64,000 nucleotides of DNA from Artemisia argyi (lineage: Eukaryota > Streptophyta > Magnoliopsida > Asterales > Asteraceae), in assembly GCA_030686995.1 (NCBI GenBank), contig CM060696.1:12437987-12501986 (forward strand), written 5' to 3'. Shown here in pieces: positions 45,445 to 57,890 of this stretch; position 1 is the first letter of the stretch; each line of letters starts with the position of its first letter. The translations under genes and the position numbers were made by a program. The notes under the pieces are model-generated. The model saw nothing but the letters and a program-made list of their open reading frames with translations. It had not been told where the DNA came from and did not search any database.

Positions 45445-48073
45445 TCAAGGATTAACCATCCTAATATGGACAACTAAGTGATTAAACCTAGGTCCATCAA
45501 AAGCCTTTGTTAATAAATCAGCCACATTATCATCAGTATGAATCTTAAGCACCTGTATTAAGTGTTTCTCATTTGCATACCTAATAAAATGGTGCCTAAT
45601 TTCAATATGCTTTGTTCTTTGGTGAAAAACTGGATTTTTAACAATTGAAATTGTACTTTGGTTATCAATATAGATTTTAGTGTTCATGAAGTTGAACCCA
45701 TAATCAAGCATTTGATTCTGTATCCAAAGTACCTGTCCACAACAATTAGGAGCAGCAACATATTCTGCTTCAGTAGAAGAGGTAACCACAATAGTATGTT
45801 TCTTGCATTGCCAAGAAATTAACCTTCTGCCTAGGAATTGACAACCTCCTATTGTGGATTTCCTATCCAAATTTGCACCAGCATAATCACTGTCACTATA
45901 TGCTTCCAACATAAATGGTGATTCTCTTGGATACCAAAGGCCTAATTTAGGTTGACCTTTAAGATACTTGAAAATCTTCTTTACTGCATTCAGATGGGAA
46001 GTAAGTGGAGTGACTTGGTGTCTAGAACAAGCACTGATAGCAAAAGTGATGTCAGGCCTTGAGGCTGTTAAGTACATGAGTGAGCCAATCATAGATCTGT
46101 ATAAATGAACATTGACAACTTCATCTGGCTCATTCTGAGTCTTGGGCTTTGGAGGTTCATATTGGGTAGTTGCAGTTCTTAAAGTCTCAAAGTCAAATTT
46201 CTTTAGGATGTCTTTCACATATTTCTCCTGATGAATGAAGATCCCATCAGGTTGTTGCTTAACTTGTAACCCTAAGAAAAATGTAAGCTCCCCCATAGCA
46301 CTCATCTAAAATTCACTCTTCATCAAAGCCTCAAACTCCCTGCACCATGCTTCCTTTGTGGAACCAAAAATGATATCATCCACATAAACTTGGACAAGGA
46401 TGATAACTCTTGAATTCTTCTTGATGAAGAGAGTCTTATCAATGGCTCCCCTTCTATAACCATGTTCCACAAGGAATGTGGATAACCTTGCATACCAGGC
46501 TCTAGGTGCCTGATGAAGTCCATAGAGTGCTTTGACCACCTTGTACACCTTCTTTGAATTATGTGGGTCTTCAAATCCATTGGGCTGAGTAACATATACT
46601 TCCTCTTCAATCTTGCCATAGAGGAAAGCACTCTTCACATCCATCTGATACACCACAAAACCCATATAAGAGGCAAAGGCAAAAAATAATCTAATGGCCT
46701 CAACTCTTGCAACAGGTGCAAATACTTCATCATAGTCAATTCCCTCCTCTTGTCTAAAACCTTGAGCCACCAATCTTGCCTTATTCCTCACCACAACACC
46801 TCTAGCATCCCTCTTGTTTTTCAAAGTCCACTTGGTCCCAATAGCAATCTTCCCTGCAGGTAAATCCACAAGTATCCATACATCTTGATTTTTGAACTGT
46901 TGCATCTCTTCCTGCATGGCTTCAACCCAACTAGGATCACTAAGAGCTTGGGCAACACTTGTTGGTTTAACCTGAGATAAGAAACAAGCAAAGAGACAAT
47001 GCTGCTGATCTGTATGATTGTCTCTTTTCAGATTAGTAACATAAGTGAGAAACGCAACTTCTCCAAACTTTGTCATTTTCACTGTACTTCTAGTCTGAAC
47101 CATAGCATTTGGATCATCAAGAATATTGGACTGGGGATGAATTGTATTTTTTCTCTTGGTAGGTTGTGGGTTAACATCCACTGATGTCTCAAGATTGGTC
47201 AGGTTGGAGCAGCATCCTCATCATAAGAGGAAGAGGTAAAAATGCCAGCACTCTATAGATGATTCCCAAGATCTGAGGGGCTTGGAAATCTTGTGAAAGG
47301 CTCATCTAATCTTGGGGATGGATCAGGGGAAATAGTGGAATGAACAGCAGAACTAGGCACTTCAGCAGAAATACCATCAGTAGTATTAGCATTAGCAGCA
47401 ACAGGGGGTACATCAGCAGAAACCATGTTTCTGCTGGCATCAAGAGCAGCTTGTCTCAATAGTGCCTCAGTAGCTTCAGCAAACTCAAGACCAAGCCTCT
47501 TAGCTTCTTCATTTGCTGCATGTTCTTGCTTTTTCATCCTAGCAAGATTTTCTGCATAAGTAGAGTCATCCACATCAGAAGCAACTTTGTCATCAGGAGT
47601 AACTTTGTCAGCAGAACATACAATGTTAGTAGGAAGAGAAGAAACAACAATTGTAGGTTCATCACACTCTGAATCACAATCTGAGTCATCTTCTAGGGTA
47701 CCTGCATTGTTAGTAGTTGACTCTTGTGTACCTGCAGATTGGTTAGATTTAAACCTGGCATAACCTAAATAATCTGTTAAGTAATCAAGGTCAAAATACC
47801 ACTCATGCCCTTTTCCTTGAACATTAGGTTTGTCTTCAAGAAATCTCAGGTTTAGAGTCTCCTCAATCTTCTTAGCAGATAAATTGTATACCCTGTAAGC
47901 TTTACTGTGAGCTGAGTATCCAACTATAAAACCTTCATCAGCCTTCTCTTTAAACTTTCCTAGGTGATCACTTGTATTCAGGATAGTAACATGACATCCA
48001 AAAGGCTTAAAGTACTCAATGGTGGGCATCTTCCCTGTCAAAAGCTCATAGGGTGTTTTGTTATGTGGTCTAG
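45445..48073 (-). pseudogene. pol: Copia pol: integrase C-terminus, reverse transcriptase, RNase H
   Basis: Read on the minus strand: end of integrase (TRPHNKTPYELLTGKMPTIEYFKPFGCH, then a long acidic linker to 47253), a frameshift within 47252-47182, and reverse transcriptase ([63 protein letters not shown]). A TAG at 46306-46308 follows, then MGELTFFLGLQV. RNase H follows (DSDYAGANLDRKST, SSTEAEYVAA, FHQRTKHIEIRHHFIR, NVADLLTKAFDGPRF) and ends at 45445. The RT active site YVDD is kept. The integrase core with its catalytic residues is missing because Gypsy element 2 begins at 48074. Confidence 0.92.
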
Positions 48074-50102
48074 TGATGCGTGGTTTTGCAACCTTGCAAA
48101 AGGTTTTACCTCTCAAGGGATCTTGAGAAGCTTACAACCCCCACCAGGCAATGTACCTGATCGTTGTAGTATAGTATAGTGACAAGTACCGGGAGATTGA
48201 TCGTTCAACTCAGGAATAGTGTCGCTAGGATTAGAAAGTCTCTTAAATTTAGGCTAAAGATGAGGGTTGATTCTTTTTGTATTTTTATATTTTTATCAAA
48301 AGCAAGTAAAATCTCGGGTTTTGAAGGAGTGGGCGGAATTAGTTGCTAGCCAACTAACCCAAATAACTACTAATGCAATTAAAATAAAATAAAAGAAATG
48401 AAAATAAAACTAATTATACTAATGTGGTGTAAAAAATGATGGGAAAAGTTGTGTTTACTTAGATTTCATTACTCTCTAGATATCTTTTACAGGTTAATCG
48501 CTTGTTACAATTGCGTGGATGACGGGTCATATTCCTTAATACTAGTCGTAGGGCCGTGTACAATATTCCCTAAATCTATAGGATCCTACTTCACTCCTAT
48601 GTCGAGCCGTTAGAAGCTCCTAACATGGGATCATTAGAATTCTCCTATGCATTAAATACAACCAAATATCGTAGTACACCTTTGATCATGTTTCTTAAGA
48701 TGTTCAAGCAAGTTACCAATGGAAGTCTGCCAGTTTTCTTAAGCCTAACATTGAATACAATCATCCATAACAACTATAAACAAACAATCAACCCATAATT
48801 AACATCTAGGTTTCACTACATCTAAGCAAACACAAATGAATCTAGCCGAGCATGTTAAATTGAAGACAAGCGTAAGATATATTCAAACAACACACAGACA
48901 TATTGATTGAATTGAAAGAGTACTTATCTCAAATAGATCATGAAAGATTCAAAGGGTTGGAACCCTTGAAAAAGCTGTAAAAATCGGCCTAGGGTTTTTC
49001 CCTCAAAGTTGCACACTAATGAATAAAATTTGGAAAACTATATATTGATTTTACAGGGTGACGGCGTCAAGTAGGAATTCGTGACGCCATCAACTCATCG
49101 CCATAATGAAATCGTATTGCCTAGATCTGCTTGTGACGCCGTCATGTGTAAAATTGTTTTGGGCCGTCACCAATACTAGGACCATGACTGCCTTGGGTGA
49201 CGCCATCATCTCATGTGCCCAAAAACACACTTGACCGTCACGGATATCTTCCACATCCACCCCCTTTGTGACACTTGACGCCATCATTAAGGAAGTTGTG
49301 ACGCCGCCAGGTACTGTTCCAGCAAGAAAAATTGAGACTTTGCCGTTTTCTACACTTTTACGCTCCAAAAACGTCCAAAATGCTTCATTTTCCAGATTTC
49401 TCTCCAAAAGTACCTAAAATGACAAAGGAACGATTTAGGGCAATATTTGATCAAATAAATTCGAATTCGGGCTTAAATGACCCTTAAAAGTGGTTCACTT
49501 TTTGCCTCATCAAATACCCTTACACTTGAGATTTGCTTGTCCTCAAGAAAATGCGCTTTTATTCTAATCAAAATACAAGTTAGGGGTCATTTAACACTAA
49601 TATAAAAGTAATTACAACAAATAATCGTTCCACTAAAAACCAAAAACAAGCACGGAGATCATACACTAGCACCTCACAAATAGTGTTTAGATACTCACAT
49701 CTCTCAGGTGTAATAAAGTAAATATCACAATATGGAAATGTAAAACATCTCTCACTACCTGTCATAGCAAATAGATTACCATAGGCTTGGGAAAGGATCA
49801 AACCTCCACCATTTGGCGTAAGCATCTAGGATAACCTATCAAAAAGGTCTTTTAAAGGGTTATAACGTTGGGTGTAGGGATATGGAATACACAGTTTTGT
49901 TGGATAAAGGCAATATTTACTGGTGGCGAGTTAATCATCTTGGTTAATTACATGTACAAATAGGCGTTGCTAAGCCAAGACTAGACTCAACTTAAGCTAA
50001 TGAATCAAAAATAACAAAAACTTAAAATAAACATAGAATGAAACGGGATGGTAGTCCGTATGTTTTTCTCTTTTTCTTTTTCTATTTTTTTTTCCATTTC
50101 TT

Positions 50103-50147
<45 letters not shown>

Positions 50148-50355
50148 CACTCGTACCCTACCATCCAAAATAATACATCATAAGGAATGTACATTCCCCT
50201 TACACTTGAATTTTTACATACTTTACAATAAACTAATCTAATGACTCGAATCAAGATAATCAAAACATTTGAAGTACTTTTAAGATTAACGCACATATGG
50301 GGGTAATAATTTGATGTTCTTCCCCATTACTCCATAACACAAGTACTTTACCCAT
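48074..50355 (-). mobile_element. Gypsy element 2: LTR plus 3' internal fragment, same family as 5324-13325
   Basis: LTR 48074-49512 (TGATGCG to GCCTCATCA, 1,439 bp), then 49513-50355 homologous to 6733-7560 of element 1, including the long T tract (50065-50143). The fragment stops after TTACCCAT at 50355, where element B sequence starts with GAGATGAGATCC. Gag, protease and the other LTR are absent. It is more diverged than the two LTRs of element 1 are from each other. Confidence 0.88.
49057..49314 (-). promoter_or_regulatory. Decayed TGACG palindrome array
   Basis: Positional counterpart of 6306-6526. One copy each of TGACGGCGTCA and TGACGCCGTCA remain; others read TGACGCCATCA or TGACGCCGCCA, i.e. 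mostly loss of a CG dinucleotide. TATATATT lies next to it (about 49040). Confidence 0.55.
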
Positions 50356-50498
50356 GAGATGAGATCCACTACATGTTTTCCCACATGGAAAACTTGTTGC
50401 ATCAACCACCAACAACAAACACAACTCCTCCACCACCATCAACAAACACTCCTCCTCCATCACCATCTCCATGTTCACCATCCATTCCTCCCAATTAA
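50356..50498 (+). pseudogene. C-terminal end of tail ORF E, truncated at the left
   Basis: Reads DEIHYMFSHMENLL then a Pro/Ser/Thr-rich end, stop TAA 50496-50498. Its first 96 bp equal 63905-64000. The upstream part was lost where Gypsy element 2 joins. Confidence 0.8.
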
Positions 50499-50798
50499 AC
50501 ATGCTTGGTGTCTCACAAATAAAATTATGTTAAACCATTTTGGATGGCAAGCTCTAAAGAGGACTTTCATATTTGAGCTTTGGTTTATTATTTCAATGAT
50601 GATTGTAAGCCTTTAAAGGCTTTTGTTATTTGCATTACTTATTTCATTTGTTGATGTAATGCTTGATGAATGTATTTCAATTGATTAATGATATAGTTAT
50701 GTTTAGTTTACACTTTTGCATGCTATATACATATATATGTTGCTTGCCACTAAATATTTTTGCAAGATATCCATATCTTGATTCCTTTTGGCCTCAAA
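50499..50798. other. 3' non-coding part of the upstream unit
   Basis: AT-rich; AAATATTTTTGCAAG matches element A. No ORF with content. Confidence 0.5.
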
Positions 50799-50962
50799 AC
50801 GAGGGGGAGTATACTTCAAGGGGGAGCTTCCATTGCCATGGGATAACCTTTTTGATGCTAACAAAAAGGGGGAGAAGTGATATAAACTCACAATAATACT
50901 TGAATATATACTAATTTTCGATTAATGAGTTTAAATTTTGTAATCATCAAAAAGGGGGAGAT
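50799..50962 (+). promoter_or_regulatory. Four-fold polypurine tract region, element B
   Basis: GGGGGAG at about 50802, 50820, 50868 and 50954, the last followed by AT and the LTR start TGTTGACA. Same order and spacing as 4645-4808. Confidence 0.85.
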
Positions 50963-51351
50963 TGTTGACATAAATAATGTATGAAAACGTTATTTATATT
51001 TCTTGATATCTCTATATTTTGACGATCACAAAATGTAAACTCGTCAATCGTAAGATTACTACGTAAACAAGTATTAAGCTAGTTTATATAACTATATCCA
51101 ACTTAATCACTTAAGGTATGGATAAACAAGTGCTTAATACATCTTATGATCAAAGGGATATTTAATTAACTAATACAAAGTTTATTTAAATATATAAACA
51201 TATTATATATTTTTGAAAAACACTTTTGGTAATAAAGAAAAATGTTTTAATCATACTAAATATATGATTTCAAATATTTAACCAAAATCAGTTAGTTTTT
51301 CACCAAATAAACTTTCCCCACTAAAAGACAAGTTTTCTGGCCGTTACAGTT

Positions 51352-51479
51352 GGGCGGCCCCCTTAATTATAAGGGGCGGTCCCCTTAATTTTAAGGGGGC
51401 CGGCTACGATTTAAGGGGACCGGCCAGGCTCCCTTGTCAGAAATTGTCAGAATTCTTCTCCTATAAATACCACCTTAAT
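51352..51479 (+). promoter_or_regulatory. LTR promoter of element B: GC palindromes plus TATA
   Basis: GGGCGGCCCCCTTAATTATA, GGGGCGGTCCCCTTAA, AAGGGGGCCGGC, AAGGGGACCGGCC, then TATAAATA at 51472. Confidence 0.6.
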
Positions 51480-51719
51480 TCTGGAATTTTCCCCACCTTT
51501 TGCACGAAATTTTCAGATCTATAACTCTCTAAACATCCTCTAAAACCCTTTGACCATTTGCATATTAATCCTTGTTTCAAGTGATTCAATCCCTCATCAT
51601 CCATTCTCATCCAAAGTGCAAAAGAAGAACACTCTTTCTACAACCAAGTTCAAGAAGTGTTGAAGAGTTGTTGTGCATAGTGTATATATATTCATTTGTG
51701 AATATTGTGTTGTGCTTGT

Positions 51720-51917
51720 GATTAATTGTGTAGAAGATATAGAAGTTGTGTAGATAATAGAAGTTGATAAGTAGTGAAGTAGGTTAGTTGTGAAGATAGG
51801 TGTGAAGTAGAAGATTGGTGTGTAGAAGATAGTTGTGAAGAAGATTGGTGTGTAGTATATTGGTGTGAAGAAGTTGTGTAGAAGTTGTGAAGTTGTGTGG
51901 TGTGTAAATTGGTGTGT
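51720..51917 (+). repeat. Degenerate G/T/A-rich minisatellite in the LTR
   Basis: Many imperfect units of the type GTGTAGAAG and TTGTGAAGAAG. ORFs on the other strand across it are low-complexity artefacts. Confidence 0.7.
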
Positions 51918-52251
51918 AAGGTTTTCTCCGCCAAAAGGGAGTTTGTTGACATAGTGAAGAAAAATCTCGAGTAGGTGACTCGGGGAGTGGAGTAGGAACA
52001 AGGAAGGTGTCCTTGTAGCCGAACCACTATAAATCCTTGTGTTGTGGTTTGATCTTTCTAACTCTTCTCATTACTTATTTATTTACCTTTACTATATTAG
52101 CTTTGTTAGTTAATTACCATACAATTTTTCATATAGTGCAAGTATTGAGTTCACATAAACTAGAAACGAAGTTTTTAAAACAAACTTGTGTTTATAAATT
52201 TAAAAGGACGTAAAACTATTCAACCCCCCCCCCCTTCTAGTTTTCCGCAAT

Positions 52252-52265
52252 TGGTATCAAGAGCC
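52252..52265 (+). promoter_or_regulatory. Primer binding site, initiator tRNA-Met
   Basis: TGGTATCAAGAGCC, 2 bp after the LTR end; matches the Copia tRNA-Met site TGGTATCAGAGC with one extra A. Confidence 0.88.
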
Positions 52266-52317
52266 ACGTCTAGCAAGATTTTTAAGATATATTGTATTTT
52301 AAAACTTGTAACGATCT

Positions 52318-54156
52318 ATGGAATCTGAAAAATATTTAGAAGGGCAATCTATGCAAAGACCACCACTATTTGAAAGTGATGGATTTTTATATTGGAAAAA
52401 TCGATTCGGAACTTATGTGAAATCAAAAGATCTATATCTTTGGCATATTATTACCAATGGTGATTTTTTACCTATTCAAAATAACCCCGAAACTAAGAAA
52501 GACGAAATCGTACCTTTTGAAAAACAAAATGATGATTTAAAAAGAAAACTTGCTAAAAATAATGAAGCAAAAATGGTTATTTACAATGCGCTACCACGTA
52601 AAGAGTACGAAAGGATCTTTATGTGTGAAACCGCAAAAGAAATTTGGAACTCTTTATTAATAACCCACCAAGGTAATAATCAAGTCAAAGATAACAAAAT
52701 AGATCTACTTGTTCAACAATATGAGCAATTCACGATTCCGGAAGAGGAATCAATTGACAATGCTTTTGCTAGATTTAACACTATAATCACAAGTTTAAAA
52801 GCACTTGATGAGAATTTCTCTAGTAAGAATTTTGTTAGGAAGTTTCTTAGAGCTCTTCACCCAAAATGGCGAGCTAAAGTGACGGCTATTGAAGAATCGA
52901 AGAATTTGTCAACGCTACAACTTGATGAATTAATTGGTAATTTAAAAGTCTACGAAGCAATAATAAAGAAGGACTCCGAAATGGTTAAAGGGAAACGAGA
53001 GCAAAGCAAGTCAATCGCCTTGAAAGCTAGAAAGGAATCCAACAACGAAGATAGCTCATCTTCCGAAAGCGAAGACGAAGAATATGCCATGGCCGTAAGA
53101 GATTTCAAGAAATTCTTCAAAAGGTGAGGAAGATTCGTTAGACAACCACACGATGAAAGAAGAACATCTCAAAAGAATAATGATGACAAGTATATCAAGA
53201 ATGAGAGAAAATGTTTCAAGTGTGGTGATCCGAATCACCTTATTGGAAAATGTCCAATGATGACAAGAGATCAAAATCAAAGAGCGTTTATTGGAGGTGC
53301 TTGGAGTGATAGCGATGAAGATGAGAAAGAAACAACAAAGGAAGAAAAGTGTCTCATGGCTAAAACATCAAGTGAGGTACGTTCCGAAACCGAATATTTT
53401 AGTGATGAAAATTTATCATTAGATGAAAAAGACTTGGATAATGAATACAATAGATTATGCAAACTAGGACAACAAGTCATGGCTAAAAACAAATCACTAA
53501 AATACATAAATAACCAATTAGAAAATGAAGTACTTGAACTAAAAATTAAAATACATCAACTTGAGAAAGGTAAAGAAACTTTTGAAGAATGTAAATTATG
53601 TCAAGTGCTTGGAAGTGAAAACAACAAACTTAAGGAAGAAATTTGTAAACTTGATAAATTTGAAAATAGTAGTAACTCACTTAGTAAAATCATAAGTATT
53701 CAAAGAATATTCGGAGATAAAACCGGTCTAGGTTTTAACTCAACCGAAGCCTCAACAAGTGAAGTTAAAAATGTTAAATTTGAAAGCGAACTCAAGGAAC
53801 TAAAACCTTCAAAATCTAATCCTGAGTATATACTTATAAATGATAAGAAAATACATCTAGCTAGTAATGAAGAAATAAAACCGTTTTATAAACCATCTTT
53901 AAAAACCGAAGTAGGATCGTTCAAAACTAAAACAAGATCTAAAACTCCACCACCTAGGAAACCGAATAATTCTTACCCTAGACCTAAAGCACCTCAACCA
54001 AGAGTAAACCAAAATAGACAAAACTTTAACAATAATCAACAAATGTGGAACTTCAATCCATGGGGAATGTTTCCACCATATATGCACCCAAGTCAAATGC
54101 AAAACATGTTCGGGACAAACAACTTTGGTCAAATGAGACCATGGGGACCAACGTGA
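52318..54156 (+). pseudogene. gag: Sirevirus Gag with one nonsense codon
   Basis: One frame of 612 codons from ATG 52318, broken by TGA at 53125-53127. The N-terminal domain is of the Copia gag type (UBN2/DUF4219): [54 protein letters not shown]. Next come an acidic Ser-rich stretch, the stop, one CCHC knuckle [14 protein letters not shown] (53212-53253), a coiled-coil region (about 53440-53660) and a Pro/Asn/Met-rich end. Gag forms the particle and binds RNA. The stop separates capsid from zinc knuckle and fits CGA to TGA. The frame ends in TGA at 54156 and no protease motif follows. Confidence 0.9.
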
Positions 54157-54378
54157 AAACTTTCGCCATTCATACATGGAAATCTTTGATGTCACCCCGT
54201 GTTCGGACTTTCCTTTGAAGATTTTGAAGTTTAACGCATTGAAGACGAAAGGTACACATTTCCTTTTATTTCCTTGTAAACAAATGCATGCTTAGTTTAG
54301 TATCTAGCTTTTATGTGATTTTGATTGGTTCATTATTCTCTCTAGTCTTTACTTCTATACATATATATACTTATTTAC

Positions 54379-54470
<92 letters not shown>

Positions 54471-54697
54471 CACTTAGCTATATCTAGGATCTTATAACCT
54501 AGAAAACTCATTTGTTGATTTTCTAGAACTAGAAATTGTTCATTTACGAACCTTTTCCCCATTTGCCTTATTGAACTTTAATGTTCAACGACACTCATGC
54601 TGATGAAGAGAGATGAGTCGAAAAATCTATGGATGAAACAAACTCCCGGCTTCCGTTGCATTCGTCTCCTTCCTTTATTCTCGTCTTATAAGCCCAT

Positions 54698-54751
<54 letters not shown>
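54157..54751. other. Non-coding region with two TA arrays
   Basis: TA arrays at about 54384-54466 and 54703-54751; unique sequence between them without an ORF. The second array is the target of the Helitron. Confidence 0.8.
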
Positions 54752-54754
<3 letters not shown>

Positions 54755-54988
54755 ACATTATATATAACAGGAGGCGTTACACGTAGATAAATCAAGAAAA
54801 TGCCACCTCATTGCCCAGTAATTGTCATTAGCAGCCATGTCATCAATTGTTGCCACGTAAGCAAGTTTTACCATTTATTTATTCCCGGTCATCACAAATT
54901 TTTGCCACCTAAGCATAGTTTCAATGAATTAACGTTTTGCCATTTATTAAATTAAAATTTCGGATTTGTTTTTCAAAAAATGCTACTT

Positions 54989-55049
54989 GCAGGATTCGAA
55001 CCTAGGTATTGGCATTCACACACAAGTATGTCAACCGGTGGAGCATGTG
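54989..55049 (-). repeat. tRNA-like B-box sequence near the Helitron 5' end
   Basis: Minus strand GGTTCGAATCC with an A-box-like TCCACCGGTTGACA about 45 bp before. Probably a SINE or tRNA relic. Confidence 0.35.
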
Positions 55050-55467
55050 AGGTAATGTGATTTGATAATTGAAAACAATTATGTCATGCTTTAGTAACTA
55101 TTGTATTCCCTAATAGATATTCATAAAACCTGTAAATTATATAGCATATATCTCTACAACTTAATACCCTAATCTCACGTTCCTTCATAATATACCTTTT
55201 CTCCAACCCTAATTTTATTTTTTCCTCATCCTTTTTGTTCCTCAATTCTCTCACGCTCTTCTTCTTTTTGTGTGTGCAGGTTTGAGAATACAAGGTGTTC
55301 TATGGAAGTAGCATGGTAAGTTTGATCAAGTAACTTAAAACATATTTTAGAATCGTGTTCATGTTTGTGTATTTGTGTTCTTATGGTTGTACCTGGCAGA
55401 GTTGCAATCCCAGGCTCTCATTCTTTCAACTTAAGTATGTTAAAGGTAATCCGTACTTATATATGCA

Positions 55468-55542
55468 TACAAACATTGACTGCTCAGCTCTTGTGGCTGC
55501 TGTTGTTAGTAGACAGGTCTCAGTTGTTCATCTCCTGTTGCA
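55468..55542 (+). pseudogene. Ankyrin-repeat-like exon fragment
   Basis: TNIDCSALVAAVVSRQVSVVHLLLQ followed by a GT splice donor (CAG/GTAAAT). The spacing of SALVAAV and VVHLLLQ fits an ankyrin repeat. The parent gene is not identified. Confidence 0.5.
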
Positions 55543-56254
55543 GGTAAATTTTTTGTTTTTAATTTACAATTATTGCTTATAATATGGACAGTAAATTGAT
55601 TTATTATCTTGATATGATACATAATGTAGCATGAACTGGTATTTGGCTTATAATCGTAAACAGGGGCGTGTGTGCTTTAATCATTTTTTTTACTATACGA
55701 AAGTGAGATGGTCTTTGATAGTCTTGATCGTCTCATCACACCATGGGAAGAGCATAAAGAATCAGTGATCGTAGAGGGTGTTCACTTGAGCCTTAACTTT
55801 GTGGTAGAATAATTTAAATTTTATAAAAAAAGTTTTCCCTTTTAGGCATCTGTTTTTTTTGTAATTTAAGGACTAACGCAAATCAGTCAAGTGTAATCAT
55901 GAAGGAGAAATTGTTGGCATGACAAGGTTGTATGAGAATATGGAGAGTGCAGATGGTGATTCCGAAGTGGTACCATACTCAATTTTTTGGATAATTAGAC
56001 TGCCTGATAAATCCATATTTGATTATCGATCAGTTAGTTTTGTGTGAAACTATACAAGTAAGTTACTCTCTTTTTATATATAACATCACCTTTTTTTGGA
56101 ACAGACCAAAAAGAACACCGTTATTAGGTTTTTTTTGTTGATTTTATATTTCTGCTCAGGACGATCCACAAATCACACGGCACTGTTTTATAGGTATGTG
56201 CATAGCCATTTGTGGAAATCAGGAAGTAACTTATCAAATGATGATGTACTTGAC

Positions 56255-56882
56255 CAAACATGCTGGTTGGAGAGTGATGGCCAGTCACCGTAGTGGAGAA
56301 ACTGAGGACACCTTCATTGTTGATCTTTCTGTTGGTTTGGCAATGGTAATTGCTAGCTTTGATTAGAAATTTATATACATGTAATTCAGAATATTGTTAT
56401 GTACATTCTGATACTGATGTTGATTATACTATGGAACTTACAGGGTCAAATTAACACTGGAGCTCCATGCAGGTCTGAACGTCTTGCCAAGTACAACCAG
56501 GTTGGTATTCTTCTCTTCTTCCATTTTTTTCCAGTAGCGTGGCATATCTACATATCAATGGGTTGGCTTGTGCTATGTTCATTGTTCTATTTATAATGGG
56601 TAAAACGGGTGAAAGAGGTTCTTAACTAGAAATAATTCGGGGCTATTTGTAGTTTCTTTCATAAATTTTTTGTAAAAAGTGTTTCGGTCCCTCTTAGATG
56701 TAGTTATCCTGTAACGAAACAATGTATGCTCTTTGTTTTGTATGTTCTTATGAGCATTGTTAAGATGTTAACTATATGCTGTTATGTTTCTGGAATCAGC
56801 TTTTGCGAATTGAAATAGAGATCGGTGCTGAAGCAGTGTATGCTGGAGCAAACTTCCGCAAGCCAGTGGAACCGTACTATTG
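56255..56882 (+). pseudogene. Enolase C-terminal exons captured by the Helitron
   Basis: Three exons in order: about 56255-56345 ([29 protein letters not shown]), 56444-56501 (GQINTGAPCRSERLAKYNQ) and 56800-56882 ([26 protein letters not shown]). GT-AG introns are still visible. These are signature blocks of plant enolase (2-phosphoglycerate to phosphoenolpyruvate), including the substrate-binding SHRSGETED region. The rest of the gene is absent and the sequence before exon 1 is unrelated, so no functional enzyme is made. Confidence 0.93.
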
Positions 56883-57773
56883 GGGCATTTGGATCCTTCA
56901 TCGTGAAAAAACATAAAATACCAAAAATGTTCGAATGATATAGGAGGGATTATCGCACCTCAATTTGGAGCCAATCAATTGACTAGGTGTTACAAGTGGT
57001 GACAGGGTTTTTTTTTTTTTTTTTTTTTTTCTTTATTTTTTATTTTTTTTTTTTTTTTTGTAGGCTGCTAAGAATGCTCAAAGAAATGATGGACCGGAAG
57101 CTACACGGTTTTGGTGTAAGCGTTTTACTCGGTCGATACACGGTTTCATAATACCTGGTGGAAGACTAAACCACAAAGGTATAAATTATTGCTTTGATAT
57201 TATATAGTTTTAAATCGTTTGTTATATCTTTTGATCTTCTTTTTGCAGGCACTGAGGTTCTGTTCCATGGTTTGATCAGACACTGCTATTCAATAAGCCA
57301 TTTATTGCATGAAAAATGAACTTGAGGAGAAGAACTGGACTCATGGGTTGAAACTTGAATGACTTGACACCCATTTAAATACCAATGAGCAGACTCTTGA
57401 GGTGAGAACCTTATTCACATAATCAAAGCGTTATTTTTGTCACCTTTAAATTATGAGACAACCATAATTAGTCTAACTGTGCGAGAACACTACAAACTCA
57501 TTATTGCTTGAAAACACACTAATCTCGGGTACTTATGTGAACTGGATGATTGACGAGCCGTCTCAGGATGAGAATGAATATGTGAACGAGGTGATTGGTT
57601 TTTTGTGAAACTCTTCTTTCCACTGCACAACAGATATTGACAGGTCAAGTCCTTAAACGTGATTTGCAAGATGTTCTTAGTAGTAATAAGGGAAAAAAGC
57701 TACAATGCTTTGTATTGCAGAAAAGTAGGTTTGCCGATTTTCTTTATTCACTTGTGTTAAGAATGAAAATTAT

Positions 57774-57890
57774 TTCGAGGACACCTATCTACATGATCAT
57801 GCGAAGACACAAATAGGAGTTATCCATAGGAACATAAAAAGTGTGAAGATCCTTCTAAATGTCAACTGGTGTGCTAAACTTACTGAATGT
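57774..57890 (+). pseudogene. Receptor-like kinase catalytic-loop fragment, copy 1
   Basis: TYLHDHAKTQIGVIHRNIKSVKILLNVNWCAKLTE. This is the HRDxKxxN loop of a plant receptor-like kinase, but with HRN in place of HRD. It is duplicated 324 bp downstream. Confidence 0.8.

Larger units (their letters stand above)
19127..48073 (-). mobile_element. Minus-strand Copia element with tail ORF and an opposite-strand gene, 5' end lost
   Basis: Read on the minus strand: pol (48073-45445), a spacer carrying an opposite-strand ORF (44415-44915 plus), a tail ORF (43868-41009, resuming 21360-20411), a non-coding 3' tail, a PPT and an LTR (19563-19127). It is interrupted at 21361-41001 by the LARD-like array. 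The integrase is cut at 48073 by Gypsy element 2, so the 5' LTR, gag and protease are absent. It lies directly after the chromovirus remnant, into which it presumably inserted. Confidence 0.85.
50963..52249 (+). repeat. LTR of element B
   Basis: 1,287 bp, TGTTGACATAAATAATG to TTCTAGTTTTCCGCA. Contains the GC palindrome block (51352-51425), TATAAATA (51472-51479), an undisturbed TTTTGCACGAAA site, a GTGTAGAAG-type minisatellite (51720-51917) and a C run (52224-52234). Confidence 0.9.

Noticed and set aside
51597..52027. Overlapping minus-strand ORFs rich in Thr, Ser, His and Phe
   Set aside because: They are readings of the G/T/A-rich minisatellite in the Sirevirus LTR.
56255..56882. Considered as a functional enolase gene of the host
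   Set aside because: Only C-terminal exons are present, the upstream sequence is unrelated, and the region lies between precise Helitron ends.
57061..57180. Exon-like stretch (AAKNAQRNDGPEATRFWCK) considered for naming
   Set aside because: It looks like a spliced gene piece but I do not recognise the family, so no function is given.
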